Made by a program: the position numbers and the translations under genes. From DAISVY01 sp036826635 (GTDB taxonomy: Bacteria > Zixibacteria > MSB-5A5 > GN15 > FEB-12), in contig DAISVY010000005.1 in the NCBI GenBank assembly GCA_036826635.1, positions 124,001 to 188,000 on the forward strand: DNA of 64,000 bases, given 5' to 3'. The first letter of the stretch is position 1. Each line of letters opens with the position of its first letter. Shown here piece by piece: positions 36,439 through 44,172 of the stretch. The notes under the pieces were generated by a model. That model had not been told where the DNA came from, made no database searches, and saw only the letters and a list, made by a program, of their open reading frames with translations.

Positions 36439-37176
36439 TCACTGCGGGTACCAAGCGGGTGGTACCGTAATCTCTCTGGTAATCACAACCCAGTTGTACT
36501 CATCGACAAACTTAGCTATACCTTTCGAAGAAGAGTACTTCAATTGATTCGAAAGATAGTCTTCAAACACTTGGCCGCTTTGTGGTTGAGGAATGAGGTT
36601 TGCTCCAGTGTACTCTCTGTCTATAGCGATGACAAGCCTGTGCATATATTCATGAAAAAGCACATAACCTTTGGCTGAATTCTCGATGCGTCTGTCGATT
36701 CTATGATAATAGTCAAGTATTGGGACGTCCCACATCACAAAAAGTGAAGGGTTTAGCACATGAAGCAGCTTGGAAGTAGCTGTTGCTGCGAAGTTTTTGG
36801 AGCATCGGTACAATGTCGAGTAACAATTTCCAATCAAATCTCCCAATGTGGTGATCGATTGCGCTTTTTGGTTTGCGTCTGTTGTGATCGGATCTCGGAG
36901 CGTATGACTTAATGTTGCCTGCAGCACTGGTTGTAAATCCTGCAGCGCATCACGAATCGACTTCGCGACTGATGACGAATTAGTAAGTCGGCAACTCCAA
37001 CGATTCAAGAAGCCGGTTATGACATGTTCTTGGACTGTTTGAGGACTCAGGTTGCGCGTTTCATGTCTCATGAGATCGAGCAACTCTTGGTTACTCATAA
37101 TCTGCTGATAGACTCTATCTCCACTAATTGCTTCATACAAGAAGCACGCCCAAGCGAATTCTGACCATGTTGGCAT
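36439..37176 (-). CDS. Orphan protein of unknown function in an AT-rich island
   Basis: 245 residues, no signal peptide or membrane helix, rich in helices, with a conserved-looking LHVLNPSLFVMWDVPILDYYHR stretch near residues 135-160 and VLFHEYMHRLV soon after. I do not recognise the family. The gene is visibly AT-rich, uses codons unlike its neighbours, and stands alone between two rightward units, all of which suggest horizontal acquisition. A modest AAGAGAAG lies before the ATG at 37176. Confidence 0.6.
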   Translation of the reverse strand: MPTWSEFAWACFLYEAISGDRVYQQIMSNQELLDLMRHETRNLSPQTVQEHVITGFLNRWSCRLTNSSSVAKSIRDALQDLQPVLQATLSHTLRDPITTDANQKAQSITTLGDLIGNCYSTLYRCSKNFAATATSKLLHVLNPSLFVMWDVPILDYYHRIDRRIENSAKGYVLFHEYMHRLVIAIDREYTGANLIPQPQSGQVFEDYLSNQLKYSSSKGIAKFVDEYNWVVITREITVPPAWYPQ

Positions 37177-37313
37177 GATTAGCTTCTCTTTCTTGTACGT
37201 TTTTTTGAGAAAGCGACTTTAACCAACAAACTGTGGAGCAATGGTCGTAAGAGCAATATTTATCTGTGCATAGACGTATGAGAGGGATTTCTCTGTTTTG
37301 GTTTTGTGCTAAC

Positions 37314-37343
37314 TTGACTTGGAAACTATCGCCGCCGTAGATT
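37314..37343 (+). promoter_or_regulatory. Probable promoter of the peroxiredoxin gene
   Basis: TTGACT at 37314-37319, an 18-bp spacer and TAGATT at 37338-37343 give a leader of about 45 nt ending in GGAGG before the ATG at 37397. Confidence 0.5.
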
Positions 37344-37396
37344 GTTACATCTTCTGATAAACGGAATGATAATTTTCTGTTCGGAGGATACTTCTT

Positions 37397-37879
37397 ATGA
37401 GTCAGACAGCCGAGATCAAAGGCGGTGTCAAAGCGCCCGCGTTCACTCTGTTGGATCAAAACGAAAACAAGACCAGCCTGAAAGATTATGCCGGGAAATG
37501 GCTGGTGCTGTATTTTTATCCCAAAGACGATACGCCCGGTTGCACTACCGAGGCGTGCGAGTTCAGCGATAATCTAAAATCGTTCGATAAACTCAAGGCC
37601 GAAGTGGCAGGCATCAGCCCGGACTCTCCGGCCAGTCATGCGAAATTCATAGCCAGGTATAAGATCAAGGTGCGGCTGTTGTCCGATCCCGATCACAAGG
37701 TCATGACGAAATACGGCGCCTGGGGGACCAAGAAGATGTACGGTCGGGAGAGCGAGGGTGTTATCCGCACCACTTATCTTATTGATCCCAAAGGTCGGGT
37801 GGCCTATGTCTGGCGAAACGTGAGGGCCGCCGGACACGCCGGGAAGGTGAGCGAGAAACTGGCCGAACTGGCAAACTAA
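37397..37879 (+). CDS. bcp: Bcp-type peroxiredoxin (thiol peroxidase)
   Basis: 160 residues, the normal Bcp/PrxQ length. It reduces peroxides through the peroxidatic cysteine in DDTPGCTTEAC, with the second cysteine five residues later acting as the resolving one. FYPKDDTPGCT and GRVAYVWRNVRAAGHA are typical. Cytosolic, reduced by thioredoxin. A GGAGG ribosome site precedes the ATG. The next gene follows after 17 bp, so the two may be co-transcribed. Confidence 0.95.
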   Translation: MSQTAEIKGGVKAPAFTLLDQNENKTSLKDYAGKWLVLYFYPKDDTPGCTTEACEFSDNLKSFDKLKAEVAGISPDSPASHAKFIARYKIKVRLLSDPDHKVMTKYGAWGTKKMYGRESEGVIRTTYLIDPKGRVAYVWRNVRAAGHAGKVSEKLAELAN

Positions 37880-37896
37880 ATGGATAGACACGCATA

Positions 37897-38793
37897 ATGA
37901 AGATTCTGGTGAGCGGTGCCGGCGGTTTGATCGGCAGCGCCGTATCCAAAGCGCTTGAGAACACCGGCCATGAAGCCGTGCCCCTGATCCGCGCCTCAAG
38001 GCCACCGTATCCCGGTGCGATTTGCTGGCAGCCGGAGCGGGGGAAAATTGACCGGGCGGCTCTGAACGGTGTCGACGCGGTGGTGCATCTGGCTGGGGCC
38101 AATATCGCCCGTCGCTGGACGGCCAGGGTCAGGCGTCTGATTCTCGAAAGCCGGGTCAACGGAACACGATTGCTTTGCGAAACACTGGCCGGTTTGGAAA
38201 ATCCCCCCGCTACGCTTGTCTGTGCCAGTGCCGTCGGTTTCTATGGTGATCGCGGCGAGGCGTGGCTGCGCGAGGATTCGTCGGCGGGCAGCGGTTTTCT
38301 GGCCGATGTTTGCCGTCAGTGGGAAGATGCCTGCCAACCGGCGCGCGAAGCCGGAATAAGGACGATCAATCTGCGTACCGGGGTCGTGCTTTCGGATAAA
38401 GGCGGGGCGCTGCCAAAGATGCTCGGAGCATTCCGGGTTGGTCTGGGCGGGAAGTTCGGCAATGGCCGTCAGTTTATGAGCTGGATAACGCTCGACGATA
38501 TAGCCCGGGTGGTTCTTTTTGCTTTGAATAATTCGTCAGTGTCCGGCTCTGTTAACGCTGTGGCTCCGAAGCCGGTGACCAACGCGGAGTTCACGAAAAT
38601 ACTTGGCCGGGTGCTTCACAGACCGACCATTTTGGCCGTGCCGGGTTTTGTCCTGCGTCTGGCGGCGGGTGAAATGGCGGATCAGATGTTGTTAATGTCA
38701 AGTCGAGTGGAACCGGCCCAACTGACCGCCCGCGGTTTTCGCTTTATCCATCCCGATCTTGAAGGGGCTCTTCGATCTCTTTTCTGCCGATAG
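37897..38793 (+). CDS. TIGR01777-family SDR epimerase (YfcH-like)
   Basis: 298 residues. The N-terminal NAD(P) motif SGAGGLIGSAVSKAL, then VVHLAGANIARRWTARVRRLILESRVNGT, CASAVGFYGDRG, and the C-terminal DUF1731-like segment ending SRVEPAQLTARGFRFIHPDL are diagnostic of this atypical SDR group. The substrate is unknown in the whole family; the group often lacks the usual YxxxK. It ends 3 bp from the convergent ADP-forming ligase gene. Confidence 0.88.
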   Translation: MKILVSGAGGLIGSAVSKALENTGHEAVPLIRASRPPYPGAICWQPERGKIDRAALNGVDAVVHLAGANIARRWTARVRRLILESRVNGTRLLCETLAGLENPPATLVCASAVGFYGDRGEAWLREDSSAGSGFLADVCRQWEDACQPAREAGIRTINLRTGVVLSDKGGALPKMLGAFRVGLGGKFGNGRQFMSWITLDDIARVVLFALNNSSVSGSVNAVAPKPVTNAEFTKILGRVLHRPTILAVPGFVLRLAAGEMADQMLLMSSRVEPAQLTARGFRFIHPDLEGALRSLFCR

Positions 38794-38796
38794 GCG

Positions 38797-41484
38797 CTAC
38801 GAAATCTCCTTTTCCACTTCCACCGAGTTGTCATCGTCGCTGTATTTGATGCTGAAACCGCGTTTTTCGAATACGGAAATCATCGGCCGGTTGTTGGTCG
38901 TGGTGATGGCTATCACCCGCTTGAGATTCCAGCGTCGGGCTACCTCCATGCAGTGATCGGTGATAAGACTGCCCAGTTCCCTTTTTTGCCAGGCGTCGGT
39001 GATCAGGACGGCATACTCCACGGATTCATGATCGGGATCGGCAATGAGTCGTCCTACCCCGAGCAGGCGGCGTTTTCCGTTTTCGACGATCTCGGCGACA
39101 ATGGCGATTTCGCGGTCATAGTCGATGTAGCAATAGCGCGTGGCCACTTCGTGGGAAGCCCACTGGAAGAAATAGCGGAAGCGCTGATAGATGCTTTCCT
39201 TGGAACAACTGGCCAGAAGCTCCATCCACATCGGTTCGTCTTCGGGCTTTATGGGACGGAGCGTAACCGGGGTGCCGTCTTTCAGCGTGATGTGCTTGAC
39301 GTATGTCTCCGGGTAAGGTCGCAGAGCCAGATGAGAGTAGGGCTCGATTTTCTGTCCGACCAGTTGTTTGTCGATGACAATACGGGCGTCAAGCGCCACC
39401 ACCTCCGATGGCGAGACCAACAGGGGATTGATATCCAGTTCGGTTATCTCAGGATAGTCGGCGGCCAGATACGACAGGCGGATCAGGACTTCGATAAGCT
39501 TGTCAAGGTTGCACGGCGGCCGACCGCGATAGCCCTGAAGGAGCGGCCAGATTTTGAGCGATTCCAGCATGCGCCGGGCGAGACGCTCGTTGAGAGGTGG
39601 GAACCCCAGAGTGCGGTCACCCATCAGCTCGGCCGTGATGCCCCCCATTCCGACCATCATAACCGTTCCGAATACGGCGTCGGCCTTGATGCCGAGAATG
39701 AGTTCGGTCGAGTCGCGGTCATCAATCATTGCCTGCACGGTTACCCCTTCCAGTTTTGCCTCGGGGCAGTTGGTCGCAACCGTGCTCATCATCCGCTCGA
39801 AAGCTCCCCGCACCATTTCGTCGTCCTGAAGGTTCAGGGCCACACCGCCCACGTCGGTTTTGTGAGTGATGTCCGGCGAATGGATTTTGAGCACTACCGG
39901 ATAGCCCAGTTTTCCGGCTTCCGCGACAGCCATATCGACCGTGGCCGCCGGATGCGGCCGGGTTGTCGGGATACCGTAAGCTTCCAATAGGGATTTGGAT
40001 ACATCCTCGGAGAGAACAGGGCCGTTTTTGAAATCGCGCGCGATTACCTCTGTGCGAAGCTTCTCGCGGTCCAGCTCAAACGATACCGGGATGTCTTTGG
40101 GTGTTTCGTAAAGTATCTTCAGGTTGTTGGCGTGAGCCACCAGCGTCATAAAGGCCCGCACGGCTTGTTCCGGCGTACTGTAGGCGGGAATACCGGTATC
40201 GGTGAGGTGCTGAAGCCCTTCCCGCATGCTCTTTCCGCCGAGCCAGGCGGCAAGGATCGGTTTGGGGCTTTTCTCGGCAAGTTTGCTGATCGCCCCGGCC
40301 GTGGCCGTGGGGTTGGTCATTGCCTGAGGGGTGAGAATAACCAGTACCGCGTCAACGCCCGAATCGTCAAGCACGATTCCGGCGGCTTTGGCAATGCGCT
40401 TGGAGTTCGCGTCACCGAGAACGTCCACCGGGTTGCCGTGTGACCAGGAAGCGGGGAGGTTTTCGTTGAGACGGTTCATCGTTTCTTCGCTCAGGTCGGC
40501 CAGTTTTCCCTTTTGCGCAATAAGCGTGTCGGTAGCCATTACCCCCGGGCCCCCGGCGTTGGTGACGATACCCAGGTTGGGGCCCTCGGGAATTTTGCGA
40601 CGCCCGATCAACTCGGCGCAGTCAAAAATCTCGCCGATGTCATATACGCGGGAAATACCGATACGCTCGAAGGCGGCATCGTATACGGCATCTTCGGAAG
40701 CCATAGCCCCGGTGTGCGAAGTAGCGACCTTGGCAGACTGCGGGAAACGCCCGGCCTTGTAAGCCAGGATCGGTTTGGAACGAGCGAAGGCCCGGGCTGC
40801 GGTCATGAACTTGCGGGCCTGGCTGATGGATTCGATATAGACGATTATCGATTCGGTGTTCTCGTCTTCGCCGAAGTAATCGATCAAATCGCCGAATTCG
40901 ACATCAAGACTGTTGCCAATAGACACAAAATGCGAAAAACCGATCTTGCCCTGAATGGCCCAATCCAGCACCGAAGTGCACAGCGCTCCCGATTGGGAGA
41001 TGAAAGCCACATGCCCGGCGCTGGGCATACCGGTGGCGAAACTGACGTTGAGCCGTGCCCCGGGACTGATTATACCCAGGCAATTGGGTCCTATTATCCG
41101 CATGCCATTGAAACGAGCCCGCTCGGCTCTTATTTCTTCTTCCAGCAGCCGTCCCTCGGGGCCGGTTTCCCGGAATCCGGCGGTCATTATGATCACGCCG
41201 CGCACCCCGGCTTCACCGCATGCGCCCACCTGGGCGGGGACTTCCTCCGGCGGTGAACATATCACGGCCAGATCGGGTTGCCGTGGCAGACTGGCCACGT
41301 CCGGATAGCAGGGCACACCGAGCACGGCCTCGCTTTCGGAGTTGATGGGGTAAACCACGCCGCGAAAGCCACCACCGACAAGATTGCCGAGAACTTTGCC
41401 GCTGACGCTGTTGGGATTTATGCTTACGCCCACGAGGGCGATCCTGCGGGGGTTGAATATCGGATCTAAGTTGTGTACGCCCAT
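38797..41484 (-). CDS. ADP-forming acyl-CoA synthetase fused to a GNAT acetyltransferase (Pat-like)
   Basis: 895 residues. A CoA-binding domain (RRIALVGVSINPNSVSGKV) is followed by succinyl-CoA-ligase-like domains carrying the TSHTGAMASED histidine that is phosphorylated in active ADP-forming synthetases. An ATP-grasp beta part (about 490-700, GYPVVLKIHSPDITHKTDVGGV) and a C-terminal GNAT domain (about 735-885) complete it. Enzymes of this layout either make ATP from acetyl-CoA or act as protein lysine acetyltransferases that tune acetyl-CoA synthetase. The retained histidine leaves the first activity possible. An acetyl-CoA synthetase gene lies 3 kb upstream on the same strand. Confidence 0.9.
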   Translation of the reverse strand: MGVHNLDPIFNPRRIALVGVSINPNSVSGKVLGNLVGGGFRGVVYPINSESEAVLGVPCYPDVASLPRQPDLAVICSPPEEVPAQVGACGEAGVRGVIIMTAGFRETGPEGRLLEEEIRAERARFNGMRIIGPNCLGIISPGARLNVSFATGMPSAGHVAFISQSGALCTSVLDWAIQGKIGFSHFVSIGNSLDVEFGDLIDYFGEDENTESIIVYIESISQARKFMTAARAFARSKPILAYKAGRFPQSAKVATSHTGAMASEDAVYDAAFERIGISRVYDIGEIFDCAELIGRRKIPEGPNLGIVTNAGGPGVMATDTLIAQKGKLADLSEETMNRLNENLPASWSHGNPVDVLGDANSKRIAKAAGIVLDDSGVDAVLVILTPQAMTNPTATAGAISKLAEKSPKPILAAWLGGKSMREGLQHLTDTGIPAYSTPEQAVRAFMTLVAHANNLKILYETPKDIPVSFELDREKLRTEVIARDFKNGPVLSEDVSKSLLEAYGIPTTRPHPAATVDMAVAEAGKLGYPVVLKIHSPDITHKTDVGGVALNLQDDEMVRGAFERMMSTVATNCPEAKLEGVTVQAMIDDRDSTELILGIKADAVFGTVMMVGMGGITAELMGDRTLGFPPLNERLARRMLESLKIWPLLQGYRGRPPCNLDKLIEVLIRLSYLAADYPEITELDINPLLVSPSEVVALDARIVIDKQLVGQKIEPYSHLALRPYPETYVKHITLKDGTPVTLRPIKPEDEPMWMELLASCSKESIYQRFRYFFQWASHEVATRYCYIDYDREIAIVAEIVENGKRRLLGVGRLIADPDHESVEYAVLITDAWQKRELGSLITDHCMEVARRWNLKRVIAITTTNNRPMISVFEKRGFSIKYSDDDNSVEVEKEIS

Positions 41485-41639
41485 GTATCTTCGACCTTCT
41501 GTTTTTCTCTATGACGGGGGTAATCTACGAAATGATCGGGGAATTGTCGAAGGAAGTTTTGGTCGCCTGACGAAGTCGGTACGATTGCGATAAGCGGTTG
41601 AAAAACAGTTCGTTAGAAAGTGCGAGCGGCAAATATCAC

Positions 41640-41951
41640 TTAGTCATTAAACAGATTGTCGAATCGTTTCTTGCGGGATTCCTTGGTATCTGTCTGGCTG
41701 GAAATTCCGCCCGGTCCTTTGACCACGTTGCGCATCTGGAAAAACTCGCAGAAGTTATTCTTTTCCTTATTGGCGATGTTAGTTTCTATCGCTTCTTTGC
41801 ACTGAAACCGGCGGGTGGGGTCGAAATGACGACAGCCCCGGCAGCACCGCAAGTCAGCCTGACAATGCACACAACTATCCGAACGCATCACCTTGGTTCG
41901 AATGCCGGTCGGTCGACCACAGTTCCAGCAGAGCAATCCTTCTTCGGCCAT
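41640..41951 (-). CDS. Small cysteine-rich zinc-ribbon protein
   Basis: 103 residues from ATG 41951, chosen because GGGAGG sits just upstream. Cysteine pairs CWNCG, CVHC, CRGC and later single cysteines (QCKEA, FCEFF) suggest two zinc sites in the first 65 residues, then a basic C-terminal tail. Zinc-ribbon proteins of this size often bind nucleic acid or a larger complex; nothing more specific can be said. Confidence 0.65.
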   Translation of the reverse strand: MAEEGLLCWNCGRPTGIRTKVMRSDSCVHCQADLRCCRGCRHFDPTRRFQCKEAIETNIANKEKNNFCEFFQMRNVVKGPGGISSQTDTKESRKKRFDNLFND

Positions 41952-42108
41952 CACACCTCCCAAAACAACGTCTTATAGAAATATAGTAAGGCAGCCCGAT
42001 CAGGCAAGAGCTAAAAGCCCCGGCACCGCAGGTTGATTTGTGCTCTTCGGCGTTGCGACAGATTTTGTCGTGATTCGTGATTATGGATATCATACACCGA
42101 TTAATTTC

Positions 42109-42137
42109 TTGACACGCTACGGTGCGAGTTGTATATT
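42109..42137 (+). promoter_or_regulatory. Near-consensus promoter without an annotated target gene
   Basis: TTGACA at 42109-42114, a 17-bp spacer and TATATT at 42132-42137 on the plus strand. Downstream genes are all on the minus strand, so the transcript would be non-coding, a small peptide, or antisense to the 3' end of kbl. Confidence 0.6.
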
Positions 42138-42530
42138 GAATTTGCTGTTGAGCGATCCCCGCCACAATTCAACCGCTTACCGACATGGTTGTGGTTTTAT
42201 TTCACACCAGAGGGACCGGCCAGACTGTGACAGATTTACCCGGTGATACCGGGGGCAGCAGAGGATTAATCGCTGCTGGAGGCATGGCACGGGCACGGGT
42301 GGATCTGTTTTTTCGGCGATGCCAGCGCCGGAGTAAGACGTAATACCCTTCAACCGCCAACTGACATACTGCGTTTTGTGGAGGCCGGTGATGGCCGGTT
42401 TCTGCAAGGGGGGAAGCCCGTCCCGGTCTTGTGCCGGGGCGGGTGAATTTGTTGGCCGGGTTACAGGGAGCGAAAAAGTCTTATCGTTTTATAGCGGCTG
42501 CGCTCTTTGTATATCGGGCTGATATTAATT

Positions 42531-42559
42531 AAAAAAAAGGCGGTGCGTCACACACCGCC
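42531..42559 (-). terminator. Intrinsic terminator of the tdh-kbl operon
   Basis: On the minus strand, GGCGGTG and CACCGCC pair with a 7-nt loop (42539-42559) and are followed by eight T residues. It lies 26 bp after the kbl stop codon. Confidence 0.9.
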
Positions 42560-42584
42560 CCTGTGAAAAAAAACCTCATCGGCT

Positions 42585-43832
42585 TTACATGCCGTACTTA
42601 TCAATTATCTCCTGTTTCGTCTTGCCCAAAATGTCGTACTTCTTGCCTACCTTGATGAAAGCTTCCAGCGCCTTGTCGAGGTGATGCTTCTCGTGGCCGG
42701 CCGAAATCTGGGTGCGGATACGGGCCTGCCCCTGCGGTACGACGGGGAAGAAGAAACCGATAGCGTAGATACCTTCGGCGTAAAGATCGCGCGAGATGTC
42801 CTGCGAGAGTTTGGCGTTGAACAACATGACCGGAACAATCGGCGTGTCGCCTTCCTTGAGGATGAACCCCGCCTCGGTCAGACCTTTGCGCCAGTACTTG
42901 GTGTTATCTTCGAGTTTGTCACGGCGCTCGGTGCTTTTGGAGAGAATGTCGAGCACTTTGAGCACACCCGAGACGACCACCGGTGCGATGGTGTTGGAGA
43001 AAAGGTACGGGCGGGCCTTCTGACGGCACATCTGCACCAGTTCGCGACGTCCCGAAACGCAGCCGCCGGAAGCGCCGCCGAGGGCCTTGCCGAAGGTGGT
43101 CGTGATGATGTCGATCTTGCCCATCACGCCGTATTTCTCATGGGTGCCGCGGCCGGTTTTGCCGATGAAACCGGACGAGTGTGAATCGTCCACGAACAAC
43201 ATGGCGTCGTGCTTCTCGCAGAGAACCACCATTTCATCGAGTTTGGCCGTGTCGCCGTCCATCGAGAACACGCCGTCGGTGATGACCACTTTCAGCCGTT
43301 TGTCCTTGTGCAACTCAAGCTTCTGTTCGAGATGATCCATGTTGGAATGTTTGAAGGTGTCATGTTCGGCCGAGCACAGGCGGATGCCATCGATAATCGA
43401 CGCATGCACCAGGCGGTCGGAGATCATGACGTCGTCCTTGGTCAGGATGGCTTCGAACACGCCCCCGTTGGCGTCCATGCACGACGGAAACAGGATCGTG
43501 TCTTCAGTGCCGAGGAACTCGGTAACTTTTTCTTCGAGTTGCCGATGGATATCCTGGGTGCCACAGATGAAACGCACCGATGACATGCCGTAGCCGCGGC
43601 TGTCCAGGCCTTCATGGGCCGCCTTGACAACTTCGGGATGGCTGGAAAGCCCCAGATAGTTGTTGGCGCACATGTTGATGACTTTCTGCAACGAAGAGCC
43701 CTCGGGATATTCCACTTCGATATCCGCCGCCTGCGAGGAATGAATAAACCGCTCCTGTTTGAAAAGACCGGCGTCCTCGATCTCCTTGAGTTGTTTCTGA
43801 TATATCTGTCTGATTTTGTCGCTGTAACCCAT
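42585..43832 (-). CDS. kbl: 2-amino-3-ketobutyrate CoA ligase (glycine C-acetyltransferase)
   Basis: 415 residues, very similar throughout to E. coli Kbl. It cleaves 2-amino-3-ketobutyrate with CoA into glycine and acetyl-CoA using PLP. The cofactor lysine is Lys249 in TTFGKALGG; His144 (RLVHASIIDG), Asp215 and His218 (VDDSHSSGF) complete the site, and VRFICGTQDIHR is characteristic of Kbl within alpha-oxoamine synthases. GGGAG precedes the ATG. It is the last gene of a unit starting with threonine dehydrogenase. It is separated from an acyl carrier protein gene by 65 bp, an arrangement more usual for serine palmitoyltransferase-type relatives. Confidence 0.93.
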   Translation of the reverse strand: MGYSDKIRQIYQKQLKEIEDAGLFKQERFIHSSQAADIEVEYPEGSSLQKVINMCANNYLGLSSHPEVVKAAHEGLDSRGYGMSSVRFICGTQDIHRQLEEKVTEFLGTEDTILFPSCMDANGGVFEAILTKDDVMISDRLVHASIIDGIRLCSAEHDTFKHSNMDHLEQKLELHKDKRLKVVITDGVFSMDGDTAKLDEMVVLCEKHDAMLFVDDSHSSGFIGKTGRGTHEKYGVMGKIDIITTTFGKALGGASGGCVSGRRELVQMCRQKARPYLFSNTIAPVVVSGVLKVLDILSKSTERRDKLEDNTKYWRKGLTEAGFILKEGDTPIVPVMLFNAKLSQDISRDLYAEGIYAIGFFFPVVPQGQARIRTQISAGHEKHHLDKALEAFIKVGKKYDILGKTKQEIIDKYGM

Positions 43833-43897
43833 TTTTTTAACTCCCGGTCGTGGACTGTCACAGGCCCGGCCTTTCCCGGTCGGGCCAGAGATTAACT

Positions 43898-44143
43898 TTA
43901 TTTGACGAAAGTCTGCACCAGGGTCGTTATTTTATTTACACTGTCGAACGCCTCCGGTGTGGCTTGATCGTCGGGTATTGAGATGTGATACTTGTTTTCG
44001 AGGAACCGTTTCAATGAGACCATCGAGAACGAATCGACGATACCGCCCGAGATAAGCGGCGTGTCGTAGGTGATTTCATCGTCTTCGTCTTCGACGTACT
44101 CGTCGATTACGTAGTTGAGAATAATGTCTTTCATTTCTTCCAT
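43898..44143 (-). CDS. Stand-alone acyl carrier protein next to kbl
   Basis: 81 residues, acidic. SGGIVDSFSMVSLKRFLE has the DSF phosphopantetheine serine, followed by helices III and IV as in discrete ACPs. The ATG at 44143 is chosen because AGGAG lies 6 bp upstream; an in-frame TTG at 44149 would abut that site. It is flanked by acetyl-CoA synthetase and kbl, with a holo-ACP synthase gene in the same unit to activate it. It might carry the two-carbon product or substrate of Kbl, which is inference. Confidence 0.85.
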   Translation of the reverse strand: MEEMKDIILNYVIDEYVEDEDDEITYDTPLISGGIVDSFSMVSLKRFLENKYHISIPDDQATPEAFDSVNKITTLVQTFVK

Positions 44144-44172
44144 GGTCAACTCCTGTTCGGTTTGATCTATCG

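Larger units (their letters stand above)
41952..42584. other. 633-bp intergenic region with an orphan promoter and several hairpins
   Basis: No convincing gene is seen. The plus strand has a near-consensus promoter (42109-42137) facing no annotated gene, followed by hairpins. These include CCACAA/TTGTGG near 42163-42195, CCCGGT/ACCGGG near 42239-42253 and a 10-bp GC-rich stem near 42417-42443. A 52-codon reading frame from ATG 42185 lacks a ribosome site. A structured non-coding transcript is possible. Confidence 0.4.

Noticed and set aside
37133..37459. Leftward 108-codon frame with four closely spaced cysteines upstream of the orphan gene
   Set aside because: Its only start lies inside the bcp gene, it also overlaps the orphan gene, and no internal start codon or ribosome site is present; it may be a gene remnant but cannot be supported.
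42040..42246. Plus-strand 68-codon frame in the gap before kbl
   Set aside because: It begins upstream of the orphan promoter, lacks a ribosome site and has no protein-like pattern.
42200..42300. Resemblance of the CCGGTGATACCGGG segment to a cobalamin riboswitch
   Set aside because: The conserved B12-box order (GCCACTG and the CCCGC/ACTGT core) is absent and no downstream plus-strand gene exists.
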